Part shown: positions 24,092 through 36,943 of the stretch, piece after piece
Position numbering within the stretch: position 1 is the first letter of the stretch
How the letters are laid out: every line of letters starts with the position of its first letter
NCBI GenBank assembly: GCA_019096195.1
Contig: JAGTXK010000113.1
Span: 24,576 to 88,575 of the forward strand
Reading direction: 5' to 3'
Length of the DNA: 64,000 bases
Source of the DNA: Boletus sp. NGJ
Taxonomy: Eukaryota > Basidiomycota > Agaricomycetes > Boletales > Boletaceae
Position numbers and translations under genes: made by a program
The notes under the pieces: model-generated
What the model saw: only the letters and a program-made list of their open reading frames with translations
The model's database searches: none
Told to the model about the DNA's origin: nothing

Positions 24092-27000
24092 TCATGCGAA
24101 TCCAAACCCTTCCCCTCCCTCGTTTATTGCTAGCAACAGCTGTTGTCGCAGCATCTCATAGGAAGAATATTGCGGTAAATCGATCTGATTGAAACCTAAC
24201 ATCATGGGCGTCAGAAATCTATCCATCTTATTCAGGAAAAAGGCTCACAAGTGTGGGCTTGAGGAAGACGATCCGGCTCCCCATAGGCACGATGGATCGA
24301 AAATCTTTGAACTCCTTGTACCCCTTGGAGATCGACGAAACCGCTGAGAGGCACACGCGAAGTGCCGGTGGCAAAGCTCAACACCTTGGCCCTCTCTTCA
24401 CGGTTGAACGATTTGAGAGCCCTCCACCACCAAACGATAACGGGGTCCGAGCTTGTGTATCCGTTGTATTCCGTCGCGGCTCTCCACTCATCGACGTCAA
24501 TATCAGGCGTCCCGGATATAAGTAGCTCAAGCTCTTGTTCGTTGAACTAGGTATGAAATGAGATCTCTCCGATGCGCAGAGAACGCAATGACTTACGATA
24601 GTGATGAGGTCCTTAGGAATGATCTCCTGGAATCCAGCAACTAGATTTTCGATTTGCTCGCTGATGGAGGAATACAGGCGGAAATTGGCCGAAAGTTGTA
24701 CAAATTCCCGTTTGTTTTCTTGTGTGACAGGGATGGATTCACCTCCTGGCTTGAGCGGGAAGATGCGATTCCTTCCAAACTGTGAGGTTTAAAGAAATTG
24801 AATAACGTAAAAACTCGTGGATGAAAGCTAGTAACAAACCTCGTCCGCTTCAACACTGAACGTCAACTCCAACAACGTGGGATCATTTTCCAAAATCCAG
24901 CACAGTGAGTTGTAGTACTCTGGATCAACCCACTCGACGTCTCGATAATCGACTTGTTTGCCAAGGAGCTGTCGATACAAACTCTTTGCAAAGTATGCAT
25001 CTAGTAGCCGCCCGTCGTAGATGGCCTTTCCGATGACCCGACCAACGAACTTGAAGAATGATAAATGCTCCGGATTCACCCAAGAATTCTTGTTTGGTTG
25101 GTACGTCAGTCTGTCGGCCGCACATGGCTGGAAGAGTGCGTTGTTGGGATCAAACATCTGGCGTGCAAGGATTTGGAACCATTCTCTCGTGACACCACCA
25201 GCGTCTACGCCCTCCTCATCGTAAAATCGCACGCTAAGTTTCCCAAACTTGATTTGATCACCAGTCTTCCGTTGGAGGTATTGGAAACTGTCCTCAAATA
25301 CACGTGCACGGCGAACATTGAGTTGTAGGGTGTTGTAGTGTTCGCGGGATGCAGGACGACGGTGAAGCTGCTGTGTGAAGTAGTTCCGCTTGTTGTCGAA
25401 GTCCAGGACACGTGGATTGTGGACCAAAAGTGAAAATGATCCGCTCATTAGCGAGGGATTGTTGCGGACCATCACGTTTAGGATTTTTCTGTGAGCATCC
25501 GTGAACATGACGAAGAGGTCCTCCATCGACTCTTTGGCGGTCGTGGGCGACCGTGGGGACGCAGACGCCCTTATAGTCCTCGCCACGCCTCCGGCAGTGG
25601 GCTTCGGGCCCACGTATTTGCACACTACCATCAAGGCTTCGATTAAGGGTAGCAAGACGGTGGCGATATGTTCCATATCGGGCTGAACCTCGATGGTAGC
25701 GAGGCAGTCCCCGAGTCGCCGCCAAAGTGGCGTGAAGCGGAATGATTCGTAGATATTCTGCACTTTCTCGGCATCCTGGCTCTTGCGAGTCTCGTCCGTC
25801 AGAGGTCCCACTGAGCGAGGGGTGTACATATAATCCAAAGTCTTCAGGATACGCAGAAGTTTGGTTTGATCAGACGAGGGTGAAGAGAACTTGGATGCCA
25901 CGGAAGAAGCAAGAATGTCCTGAGTGGGGTTATGCAGGGATGCCCAGAGGTGGTTGAGGTCGGTGAGGACATTCTGTCCGCAGTCTTGTGCCTTGGCCTT
26001 CAACTCCTGTGCAATTACATCTCGAGCGTCGGGAATGTGCGACAAATTTTGAATAAGGGTCAATGATTGCTGGAACGTGCGCGCAGAGCACTCGCCAATC
26101 GTCAGGATGTTGACGATGAGACGTAGCACTGAGTGCGGTATTTGAGGTGGACTAGCCAGTAAGATCCGCTCGTCGGATTGCTCGCCGGCAACGTTTTCGT
26201 TTTCATTATTGTTCTGATCTCCTTCTGCTCCCGCTGCAGCACTCGGTTCTTGACGCCGAGGTGCGTCTTGGACGGCAGGTAGCGATGGTGCAGACGATAC
26301 ACTGGATGCTGGCTCATTCGAGCTCGCTGGTGCGGCGGTCAAGACAGATTCCTTTTCCGACTTCAGGCTAACCAAGGGTTTGGTAACGGTGGAGAGTAAT
26401 GAGACGACTGAATCCATGATAGATGGCGTTCTGAGTAGTGACTGTCTGTCCAAGAGACCAAGGAGGAGAACAATGGGATAGTGGGTTTGGGGTGCTTGCT
26501 TCTCCTTCCCTTTGCCCTTCCTGGTGTTTACTTTTCTGAGTCCGGCAGGTAGCTCGTGTTCGCTCAAAAAGAAGAGGGACGATAACTCATTAGCGCTGAC
26601 TATGAACGCCAGTGCTTCAAGACAACGCTGAGCAACTAGGTCTGGGACAGATTCATTTTGAAGATTGGTGAGAGTCGCAGAATTGTTGAGCTCAGGTGCC
26701 TTTTGTTTGCCGTGAGCCTTAGGTGTTTGTTGACTGGGTGACTTGGGAGTGCGGGTAGACATCTGGGCAAAGCTCTTGTCCACAGCGGTGAGGTCACCTG
26801 GTCCACTTTGCAGTATGCTAAGAAGTAGATTAAAGAGCTCAGTTCTGGTTTTGCCGTTCTCGCAGATGTTGACCAGTACTTTAAAAAGGAGGTTCTTCTT
26901 CAATACCTGGGGAAAGAAGAGGAGGCGAACGAGAGTGGCCACCCCGGTTTTGTCAAGGAGCTGGATAGCGTCCCTTGGTACAGGGGCTTTACGGGGTGGT

Positions 27001-30000
27001 ACGGGCCGTGAAGTTATCCTGTGACCGCCACGCGTTGCGAATGTAAATCTGCGTGGGTGCTGAGCTTCTTCGCGGTATACGCCTGCTTCAGCAATCATGT
27101 AAGATGGTAGAGTTTGCAGAAGACCTTCATCCGAGTCCAAGAGAACAACTTGTCGGAGGTGTGGATCGAGACTGGCTATGAAGCTAGCTGGATCAATGTC
27201 GGCCGCAACTCCGGGTGCAACATTGTCGTTGGTCGTGGCTGGCCGGGCCTGTCTTGTCTGCTCCAGCCGTTCTTGTTGGATGAGTTCCGCGCGGATTTCA
27301 GGAGGTAGAGCATCAAGGAATTCAGGGCTGATCTGAGAGTCGGCAGGTCGCTCTATTCTTGCAGCGCGTTGGTCACGAACGTGTTGATTAATGACTTCTT
27401 CTCGGATATCATCTGGTAGCGCCTCTAAGAATGTCGGGTCTATGCCCATGTCCGTGATGTCGACCTCGCTGCCATGGATTATGACAGTTAATCTTTCTTG
27501 CACCTGGGAAGGCCCAGCCGCCTCTGTCTGCGAAACAGTGGCCACTGGTTCAGATGGAGGTGCGTCGCGCATCTCGACGTCACTGGTGACCGAGTCTGTG
27601 ACAGGAGGTTGTTCTGCGTGCTCTTCAGCTGGAGCTGTGGAAGGCTCCAGTGAGGCTGTGGCTGTGTTGTCCTTTGGTTGGGTGTCTGCGCTTTCAGTGG
27701 CCTCGGCTGCTTCAGCTGCCGAGCGCTCGGCCTCACGCTGTTTAGCATCCTCCTCCGCTTTCAGCTGTGCTTGTCGCCTTTGCTCTTCTTCCTTTGCCTT
27801 TGCCACAATGGCAGCCGGCAATAACGCAAGTACGATATGGTTGCCTAGCCGGTTGGCTCGCTCAGATACATGCTTGCCATTGACGGTTTTGGCTTCCTCA
27901 GCCCACCTTTGCACCGTGAAAAGAGGATCGAGGCCACGGGTGTCAGGAGGGTTTTCATTTTGTCGAGGAATGCGTTCCACTCTGGGACCGGAAGGTGCAC
28001 CTGCAAGCCTCTGCAAGTGGATCATGCCCTGCTCTATGCCGGCTAGCGCGGCTGGAGCAACATCGACACGAATTGTCTCACGAGTACCACCTGGACGATT
28101 CACGATATGTTGGAAAACCTGAACAGCATCACCCCCTATAATATCTTCAATCGACTGGATGAGTTCAGTTTGAACGTTATTCCCGCTTCCTCGTTGCTGC
28201 CGCCGGGAACCACGAGAGAGAGCTGTTGATGTGCGGTTACTGCCAACCGATGCATCCAAAAGAAGAGGGATGAACTGTCGCTTCGCTTGGTGCGGATGGT
28301 GGGTTTCGAGTCCGGCCGAAAACTTGAATATCATCGGCGCCTGAGCGAAATCGCGTAAATCCTTCACCGATGATTCACGTAATTGATGGTCACTTACCAC
28401 CTCGTCGGCGAGATATGAATGGATTTACTTCTCTCCCCTGGACTTCAATTCCGTCGACGTCGAAAGGCTCCGAGTAGGTGAAAACATCATCGTTAGCACC
28501 GCCCACGGGGGCAACATCCCGAACATCAACAACGCCAACATCGCCTCGGAATCTACCGGTGTGTCAGTCCTGCATCATACGGTTCACAATGAATAGCCAT
28601 ACTCTTCCTCGTCAGACATGTCGGGCTCATCATCTTGCTCAGCGTGAATTACATTAACGTGTTCTGTGTCGAGGATCAATATCAAGTAGAAAGAAAGGTA
28701 GCAAGACGGACTAACCTCCTTCGTCCTCGTCGCCTTCGTCACCGTTCTCGTCTTCTGCATCCCCTTCATCACCTACGTCCTTCAAGTCCTCAAGTCAAAC
28801 CGGGGTCCAGCGAATAGCACAGATCAGACAAACCTGCCATATCATGTCCTCGTCGAGAACTTGGTCAGCGCCGTTGACGGCAGCAACACCGGCTTCACCA
28901 TCTTCGTCATTCTCGATCAAATCCGCTTCTTCGTAGTCTTCATCTTCATCCCGCCATTCATCGCCATGGGATTCATCTTCATCCTCTCCATCCTCTTCTT
29001 CCGCCTCGACTTCGTCGGAGTTAGAAGTCGCTTCGCTATTGGTTTCGTCCCCATACTCCATGTCAACGTCTTCTTCCTCATCTTCGTCTCCCTCATCCAG
29101 CTCGTCATCTTGCGCATAGTTGACATCTTCCATCTCCTGTTTAAGAATTATCAGTCTTCGTCATGGTCGGCGGCTGCCGTACTTACACCTCCAAACCTAC
29201 GACAGAAGACATCAGGTAAGAAAATTCATAAATGAAAATTCAATGACAGATACCCACATCCCAAGAGCTGAATGACGGTACAAATCAGGAGTCTCCTCGC
29301 GCTCGGCATCTTCAACGTCGATATCCTCCACTTCCTCATTTTCTGACATCGATCCGACACTCTGAGGCTTTCCCTCTGTGCCGTCCTTGGACTTCTCCGA
29401 CGCTCGACTCATCTTAATTGCGACACGAGTTCTGAAGATATTCTCAAAGTAGGCTCCTTGAGTGGAAAGCGTAAAAGACTTACAAATTCTCTAATGGCCG
29501 AAGAACAGATGCGACCAGGTTGCGAATATTTGGGAAGTTCAAGTCAACTTCACCAAGAGCGGTAGTTAAGGTCGCGACAAAATTCTTCTCTAGCATGATC
29601 TTTGCAACGTGTGTCGTGTTTTCTTCCATTGGCTTTCTGGACCCATTATTGCTGAAACGCACAGTCAACAGACGATTGCACAAGTCTGTCAATGCGAGGA
29701 GGCGACCATATCTGCTACCCATGCTCTCAGAAGGCAGAGTTTCCTTGATAGCTCTGCTGATGGCATCGAGGGTAAACTTGCGGATCAAAACCAGGTCTGC
29801 AGGAATCTCCTTCGTTTCGGCGCCTGGTGAACAATCAACGCAAAGAGCTACAAGGACCGACATCGCCCAAGTGCACAGATGCAGCCTGGCTTTAGCATCG
29901 GGCTGTGCAGCGATTGTACCATATGTAACAAGCTCAGAGCAGAAGAATTGCAGAACCGCTGTCCTGTACTTCCCGTCTTTCGATGGTGTCTGTTGGCGCT

Positions 30001-33000
30001 GCTTCTTGGGGTTATATGACAGGAACGCAAGCTTGCATGCGTCGTAGGAGAATAAGAGTTCAGAAAGGCATTGCATGAGGAAGCAACAGTGAGCGTAACG
30101 TTCCTGCTCGCTTGGGTTGTCGGGGTGAACCATCAGCGTCTGGGTGCTTACTTGTTCAGCGGGTGCTGCCGGAGCGTGGTGTTGTTTGTTCAGCTGAGGT
30201 ACTGTATCCGCGGAACCTTCAGAAGGTTTGTAGGTCCTCATTAGCTCGCTTATGAGAAAGTGAACCACGGATTCCAATGCTTCATTTGATGGTGCGCGAG
30301 GAACATCTGTCGGCGAATCGACTTGCATATCCGCTGTTTTCAAACCTTCTGGGTTAGAGGGTGCAGAATTCTCTGTGGCGTCTGGCTTTAGACTGATGTG
30401 GTGGATCGCAGAGTAGGGTTGCTGCAGCTGACAGATCGACTGGATGACCTCGATAAAAGATTCGGGGTTTCGCAACGCGACTGCACTACAATTGCGAACG
30501 AAGCTGGAGACATCGACAATTCTCGTACGAGGTTGAGAGAGAAAGCGCTTGATTTCCTGGCGCATAGTGCCCTGTAAAGTGTGCAGGTCCTCGGCAACAT
30601 GTCGGAGAATGATGGCGATATAGGAATAACTGCCAGCTCCCCCGTGGAATTTCAGGTGCTTGAAGACGAGGAAGATTCCATCTCGTCTGACAAACTTGGA
30701 CGCGACGTTGTGATCGCGCGAAAGGACGACTAGAAGGCGCAAAGTCGCCAAGAATTCGTCACGAGGTAAGTTGGGCAGTGTGAGTAAACGAATGCAAAAA
30801 TCAAAGACAATCGACCGCGAGTCAGGGTACGGAGGACCAAGCTTGAGATCTTGTGAAATGATGGGATCTCCCTCCTTCGGGAGAACAATAGGAACAGGCT
30901 GATCGCCAGTGTTAAGCAAAGCCTCCGTAACGAGAAGATGAGAGGCGAGCCATTTTGGCGTGCTGTGGTCTGGTTCCATCGTAGTTGAATTCGAGAGGAG
31001 TAATGCGAGAAGGCAATCCATGAGATTGCGACCAATGCTTGGTTCAAGTGTGGGGCATTCCGATAGCACGAGCGCTAGCAGTCTGCATCTCGTCGCTAGG
31101 GGCTCTTCTTTCATATCCAGTGCGCGAGGTGAGTATTCCTTGATGTCGTCGATCAAGGAGCGAATGGATAATTCTTGTAGATCTGGAGAGGGGCGCAAGA
31201 AAGCCCTGTGAACCTCGAATATCAATGATGGGTGCTCGTCAACAAGCAACAATGCCTGTCGAGTCAGGCCTGCCTTTAAGGGCTCGCGGGTTACATCCAA
31301 TTCCTGACGCAACTCCTCCAAACTCTTTCCCTGTTCTGAAGCAACAGGCGCTGCTGGGGCTTCGGGTGGAGCAGATGGTGCGATTTCTTCCGATTCCATC
31401 TCTTCGTCGCGAGTAGTAGCCTCGTCTGCATCTTCGCCAGTGGATTCAGCAGGCTGTTCAGGACCTCCCCCGACTTCATTCTGTTGTGCGTCAGACTCTG
31501 GTTCCGGGTCCGGGGGAAGGGGGAAAGGGTGTGATAGAAGTAGATCGGCAGCTGCGGTGACATTGTTGTGAGTGCGTGCTAATGCACGCTCGGCTGCAGA
31601 GCGAGGGAAACCCATGTCTGTTAACTGACGAATACGGTTCTCGTCGGGCCCAGTGTTTCGCATATGTAAGCCAGCAGCGATCCCAATGGCAGAGCCTGCA
31701 CCAGGAATACCTTCTGCTGGAGGTTCACCCTTGAGTTCCTCGTTTTCTGCGGCGGTAAGTTCAAGGACAAGTTGGACGACAGATTTGACCAGCGTTAACG
31801 GCGCGGACCGAAGCCACGACGATTCCCAGATTCTTTGAAGAACAGGGACACTCGCAAGACGAAGTCGAACGAGAAAGTGGTGGGGTTCGAAGTAGTCAGC
31901 ATCTGTGTCCTTTTTGTCGCGAGTCATAACCAAGATAGTCTGCCCGGACTCGAAGAGAGCTTTGGAGGAAATCAGGGGGTAAAGAAGGTGGAGGGCAACC
32001 TTCAATCCTCCCTGCGCGTGAACCGACTCCTGCACCATCAGTTCGGATCGCTCCTCCAGTCTCATATTCGTAACGCTTTCGATAGAATGCAGAAATATCG
32101 AACAGATGTCGAATATCGCCTCCAGGCCGCCGGCGCGTTGGAACGAAAGAAGCAGGACCGTGTGCAGTGTATTTTGCATGGTACGTTCTAACAGATTCAT
32201 TAGAGCCGATCTCACAAACAGTCCGTTGAGCTTGCCCACCGTCCACCAAAAGCACAGTCATCAAGCCGAGCATGACACTATAATAATCAAGACGATATCG
32301 GCTGTCACCTAAAATCGTAGTCAATAGTCATGTTAGACGACCGCTGCCTAGATTTCTCACCAGCAATCTCCGCCTTGAGGTGGTTAATCATGATGTTTGC
32401 AATTACATCGGAGGCACTCAGGATCTGCTTCTTTTGCACGGGATCAGGATTTCTCCTGGCGTAGAACAACTTGACGATCGCTGTCGAACACCAGATGAGA
32501 AGATACCAAACGGTTCGCAGGTGATGAGTACGAACATTGGAAAAATGGCGCAAGCGCACTCGGAAGGCCGTGAGTGAGGTGTTTGAGTGCCTTGGCATTC
32601 TTTATCTATGGGAGTTTCCTTCTTCAAGGGTAATACAGACGTCGGCGAGGACCTAGCAGCCGATGATTCCGCCGCAACACCATTGGCGACGACGCCAAAA
32701 CTCGTTGGCTCAGGAAGGGAAACGGAAATGTGACTGGGTGACCTCTCAAGGGGTGATCCATGCCCGCTGATCCCAAGTTCAATTCCCTTAGAAGTAATGT
32801 GGGCTTTAAAAAGTATGTTTTCCCAAATCGATGCACGATGCAGAGCGCCCATATCCATGACCACCTTGGGTGGATCTGACATCAAAGTCTGCAACAGGCC
32901 CACCGCGGACCGCCCATGGGCATAGCCAGTCGTGGAAAATACGTCCGCCATCAAAGTGACGCGGATGTGCAGAGCCACGAGGTTTCGGAAATGCTGATTG

Positions 33001-35924
33001 ACTCTAGACAGTTGATCATCCGTCACCTCCAACATTGGGGCGAGCTTTGACTCCGGCAGGAGGTCTTTCCAGAACTCCTCCGTCTCCGCGAGCGAAGTAC
33101 CGACTAGTTTCGAAAGGTAGAAGAGTGCTTCGTTCGGGCCAATCTCAGCCATGGTACGGATGACTTGAACGATCGAATCGGATGACACACTGTTAGCATA
33201 GTCATACGGGAGGCAAGGGAGACCAGTGAGCCTTCCAATTCGGTCCAACCCATCCGCATTGCGAATGAAATCCTTGCAGTGTTGAGGATGTTGGAAAAGA
33301 CCTTCGAGGAACTAGTGTAGGCAGTTAGCACTTTTGGACCACAACACCAAAATGGTGCTCACCCTACATATCACATCAATAAACATGACCACATTGTTGT
33401 CATGGTCTCTCTGCGTAGCAGAATCTTCTCCAGATATCTCGCCATGACTGTCGGACGTCAACCCTGAGCCACCTTCTGGCTCCCTTCCCTCCGACTCGAT
33501 GCCTTGCATAGCCCCCCCGGTTTCCTCGGAGGGTTGGACTGGCAAGAGTCCGTACCACTCTTTTTTGTCCTCTGAAATCACAAATGTGTTTCCTAAATCC
33601 TCAATTTTGCTGAAGACGGCGTTGACAGCGTCGAACACAGGTGTCTTGAGAGAGGGGTGGTGGCGAATGAGTTCATCGATCGATGTGCCTATGAGAACTG
33701 CGTTCTCCTTGTCGCGGAGGACTTTGAGGTGTCGTTCAGATGTGAATATGGAGAATATGCCAGGGATGATGCTCGGACGAGCTGAGAGCTGATCTTGGCC
33801 GGCTTGGTTGAGACACAGCGCTCCAATAGCATTCGGGATGGCTTGGATGACCTAAGAGGGAAATGGGTCAACGACAGACGGAGAACCACGCAGAGAACGA
33901 CATACCTCAATTACCGGCTCCACTCCAGTTTCAATGGCTTTGTAGAAAACTTCAGGCAACCCTGCCTCCTGAATAGTGGGAAGAGAGGTTGGCTCGTTGT
34001 GAACAAACGTTGCCATAATATTCATTGCTTAGACCGATGTTACTTTTCGGCGCTCAATCACGAGCAAATTGGACATACCGAGTGGAAGGACGCTTGGTCC
34101 AAACAAGCCTCTATATTCGATGATCTTCTTGATGGACTGCAGTAAAGTCGAATCAATCAACCCCCGGAGGCCTTCAGAAGTCCCAGTTGACTGCATCATG
34201 CGGTGCATCGACCTCAGCGTATGCTTGAGAATAGCAGCGCGGGCAACGGGCAGTTCACCCCACGACCCAAAGATGTCATGAGAACGAGCCTCTTCACCAT
34301 ACATTGTAACGTCGAAATCAATCTCGTGCTAAAACAATGACGACATGAGATCTGTGGGATTCAAATACAGGAACCGCGTTCATACCTGAATCCTGTCGAC
34401 AAGGACGTCAACACCCTTCGCGTTCGAAAATAGCTGGAATGCGTTGGCGTATCCATAAAGGACATTATCCACCAGTTGCATCGCTTTGGACACCATTTGA
34501 AGCCTCTGCGCAAGCTTGTTCTCGATTATTTGCACCAGCAATGGGACCAGACCAGCGCCAACAATCATATTGCCTCCACCTGCGTGCTGTGCGAGGTATG
34601 TAACGAAGCCCAACAACGCGTCGATGAAGGAGTTTGGAAGTTTGGATTCGGGATTGCTGACATCCAGGATGGTCTTGCGAAGAAGGGACATTAAAATACC
34701 GTGATTGACACCTGCATTGATGGCTCCTAGAACCTCCTGAATGCGACCCCGGTATCTTGCAATTGAATCGAGGGCAGCGATGGCAGCTGTTTGCACGGAA
34801 GTAGAAATACCACGATCGAGTTGTAAAAGCTCAGCGATATGGGTTGTAAGATCAGGTTCATAAAGGAAGAGCGAGGATGCGGCTTGGTTCTCGCTATGAG
34901 TATGGCCATAAATGGCGATAGCCAAGAGTCGGACGATGAGAAGTTTCTCCCGAATGACTTCATTTCCTGTCACCAACGCCTTTGCAACGCGCATACGACA
35001 AAGCAACTCGTATTTATCGTCACCAGGGAGAGGGTGGACCTCGAGGATGTCGGCTAGAATTCCCATGACGTCCTTCTTCTTCAGTGTTTCCTCGTCAACG
35101 TGAATGCTTATGGAACCAGGTGGGGGGGATAGCTTGCGAGGGGTTGCGAGAAATTCATCACCACCCTCGAGTTTCTGTTCCTTTTCCTTGTAGTCAGTTT
35201 TGTAGTACACGAAGCTTACGTCTCGTGCCTCGCCAGGGAGGACGTCGACCTGGGGTACGCCACTTGGGCTAGCGAGATCCAGAAGGCTGATGCCGTGCTC
35301 ACGCAGATTTGGCCAACGCTTTGACAGGGAGAGTAGGCGTGGTGTGGAAATACTAAGCGCAGCTGAAACAGCCGGCTGAGCGGAATATTGCTGGGCTGGG
35401 CGCAACAGAAGATTCAGCGCCAGGATCAAAACATCCAAATCGGATGTCAAAAGCAAACTCATCAACCGCTACCAAGATGAGAACATCATGTGAGCGTCGT
35501 GATAGTTGAATGTAGAATAGAATCCATACGTCATAGCAATTGAAGGTTTTGCGGTTGGTTGAATTCTCGAGGAGCAACCTCTCAAATCTAAGGATAGCGG
35601 AGACAGTCTGCTTGGTTGCTGGGGTGAAGACATTGAGCTGGAGCTTGTCAATATCATAGTCATGGATAACTTCTTCAAGAATTGCATCGAATTTGTCAAG
35701 AACTTTGATCCAACAATTGAGGTCAGATCGGGGCCATTTCCAGGATTCGATGCTGGCAAGAACATCAGCAACATCGTCGTTCGGGGTGTTCGCGAGCTTT
35801 GAGATGAGCTCTTCTACCTGAGGGTGCTGTGGGGAAGCGTAAGATGCATGAAGGCTGGGACGGTTTGGGGTGAGTCGTCACTTACGGGCTGGGCCGCCCT
35901 CTTGGACTTTTGAGAGATCTTCAT
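24092..35924 (-). CDS. TOM1: Giant HECT E3 ubiquitin ligase TOM1/HUWE1
   Basis: HECT-family E3 ligase acting in mRNA export and in degradation of excess histones and ribosomal proteins in yeast. The start is [13 protein letters not shown] at 35924, so the gene spans 11.8 kb and encodes roughly 3,500 residues. The order is an armadillo-like N-terminal region (about 32-35.9 kb), a UBA domain ([20 protein letters not shown], about 31530-31650), long acidic Asp/Glu exons (about 28600-29330), repeated UBM-like motifs ([17 protein letters not shown] and [17 protein letters not shown], about 27290-27450), and the C-terminal HECT domain (24092 to about 25300). The HECT end has [11 protein letters not shown] with the catalytic Cys codon split by an intron (24196-24248), then [15 protein letters not shown] and the terminal GFGFA. 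All parts of the family architecture are present. Confidence 0.95.
24196..24248 (-). other. Intron splitting the catalytic cysteine codon of TOM1
   Basis: A 53-nt GT-AG intron. The upstream exon ends CAC ACT T and the downstream exon begins GT TTC AAT CAG, so the TGT of the catalytic HTC-FNQ motif is made only after splicing. Any splice-site slip here would remove the active-site residue. Confidence 0.85.
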
Positions 35925-36180
35925 CGTACCGCAGTGAATGCGGGTTGATCAAATGCAACCGACAAGATTGAGACAATGGTCACTTGCAAGTCGGGTGGAC
36001 GTGAAAGGAAGAAGCCAAGGGAGGTGGCTGATCTGAAGCGGGGAGCCTTGTTGAGGGCAACGTAGGGCTTGATATATCAGGAAATAGTTTCCCATATCCG
36101 CTCAAGGATTTCCCACGGGTGAAAGCATCTTGACCGAGAACGCTACACATTGGACCAACTGCAGACAACAGTGGCGGACG

Positions 36181-36797
36181 ATGGGGAACAAGAAACGAAA
36201 GCAAGACAGCGATGGCGAGGAAGACGTTGATAATAGCGCGTCCGCCTCTGACGCGCAGCCCAAGAAAGCTACGAAGCAAAAGGTACAGCACTCCTAAGCC
36301 ATGACCGCGACCAACACCAAACTGACTCTCCCGACCCGATTCGCGCAGCAATCGACCATCAGCAAGAGCAAAATGCCCTCCAAACCGAAAACGGCGAAAA
36401 AGCCCAAGTTTGATCATTCTGGCGACGAGGTTCGTCTTTACATGATCTCCCTCTCTTTGCCAACCCCTATGTTCCCTGCAGTCGTCGCCAGCCCGCGAGG
36501 AGGGTAAACAGCCAGCCATAAAAGTACTCAAGAACGCTGAGGGCGAAAAGTACGTGGATCTAGGGAAGAAGAGACGCGCCGCCGTACGTTCATTCAAAGG
36601 TCAATTCTTTTGAGCTGCACATGCACATCCAATCCATTTACTGTGAAACAGGCCAGATATTTGTCGACATACGCGAGTTCTATGGTACAGACGGCGATGA
36701 AAAGCCCGGGAAGAAAGGCATCTCACTTACCGCGGAACAGTGGGAGGCCCTCAAACTGAGTGTCGGCACCATTGATTCGCTCTTCGCAGAAGTTTAA
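36181..36797 (+). CDS. SUB1: Transcriptional coactivator SUB1/PC4
   Basis: Single-stranded DNA-binding coactivator of RNA polymerase II. The N-terminus is MGNKKRKQDSDGEEDVDN, and spliced exons add a lysine-rich stretch (KTAKKPKFDHSGDE). The PC4 domain includes IKVLKNAEGEKYVDLGKKRR, RAAVRSFKGQIFVDIREFY (joined over an intron ending ACAG near 36653), then KPGKKGISLTAEQWEALK. The stop is at 36795-36797. Beta-strand residues and the final helix are intact. It is divergent from TOM1 (256 bp between ATGs) and convergent with the ABC1 kinase gene. Confidence 0.93.
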
Positions 36798-36943
36798 ACA
36801 AGGCATGCAATAACTCGAAGTTTAAGGCTTTGAGCTGATTTTCAATGTGTTTCCGAGTCTTCTACCCGATTGGTGTTTATCTACGATCCTCATGCATCAT
36901 CCAAACTTTGGTCTCCCACATAACTACCCCTGGAGGGCTGCCA

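Noticed and set aside
27391-28122. 243-residue plus-strand open frame inside TOM1
   Set aside because: Ser/Ala-rich translation of the antisense of TOM1 code; nothing conserved.
35980-36597. 205-residue minus-strand frame over the SUB1 gene
   Set aside because: Overlaps SUB1 exons and introns antisense; no recognisable domain.
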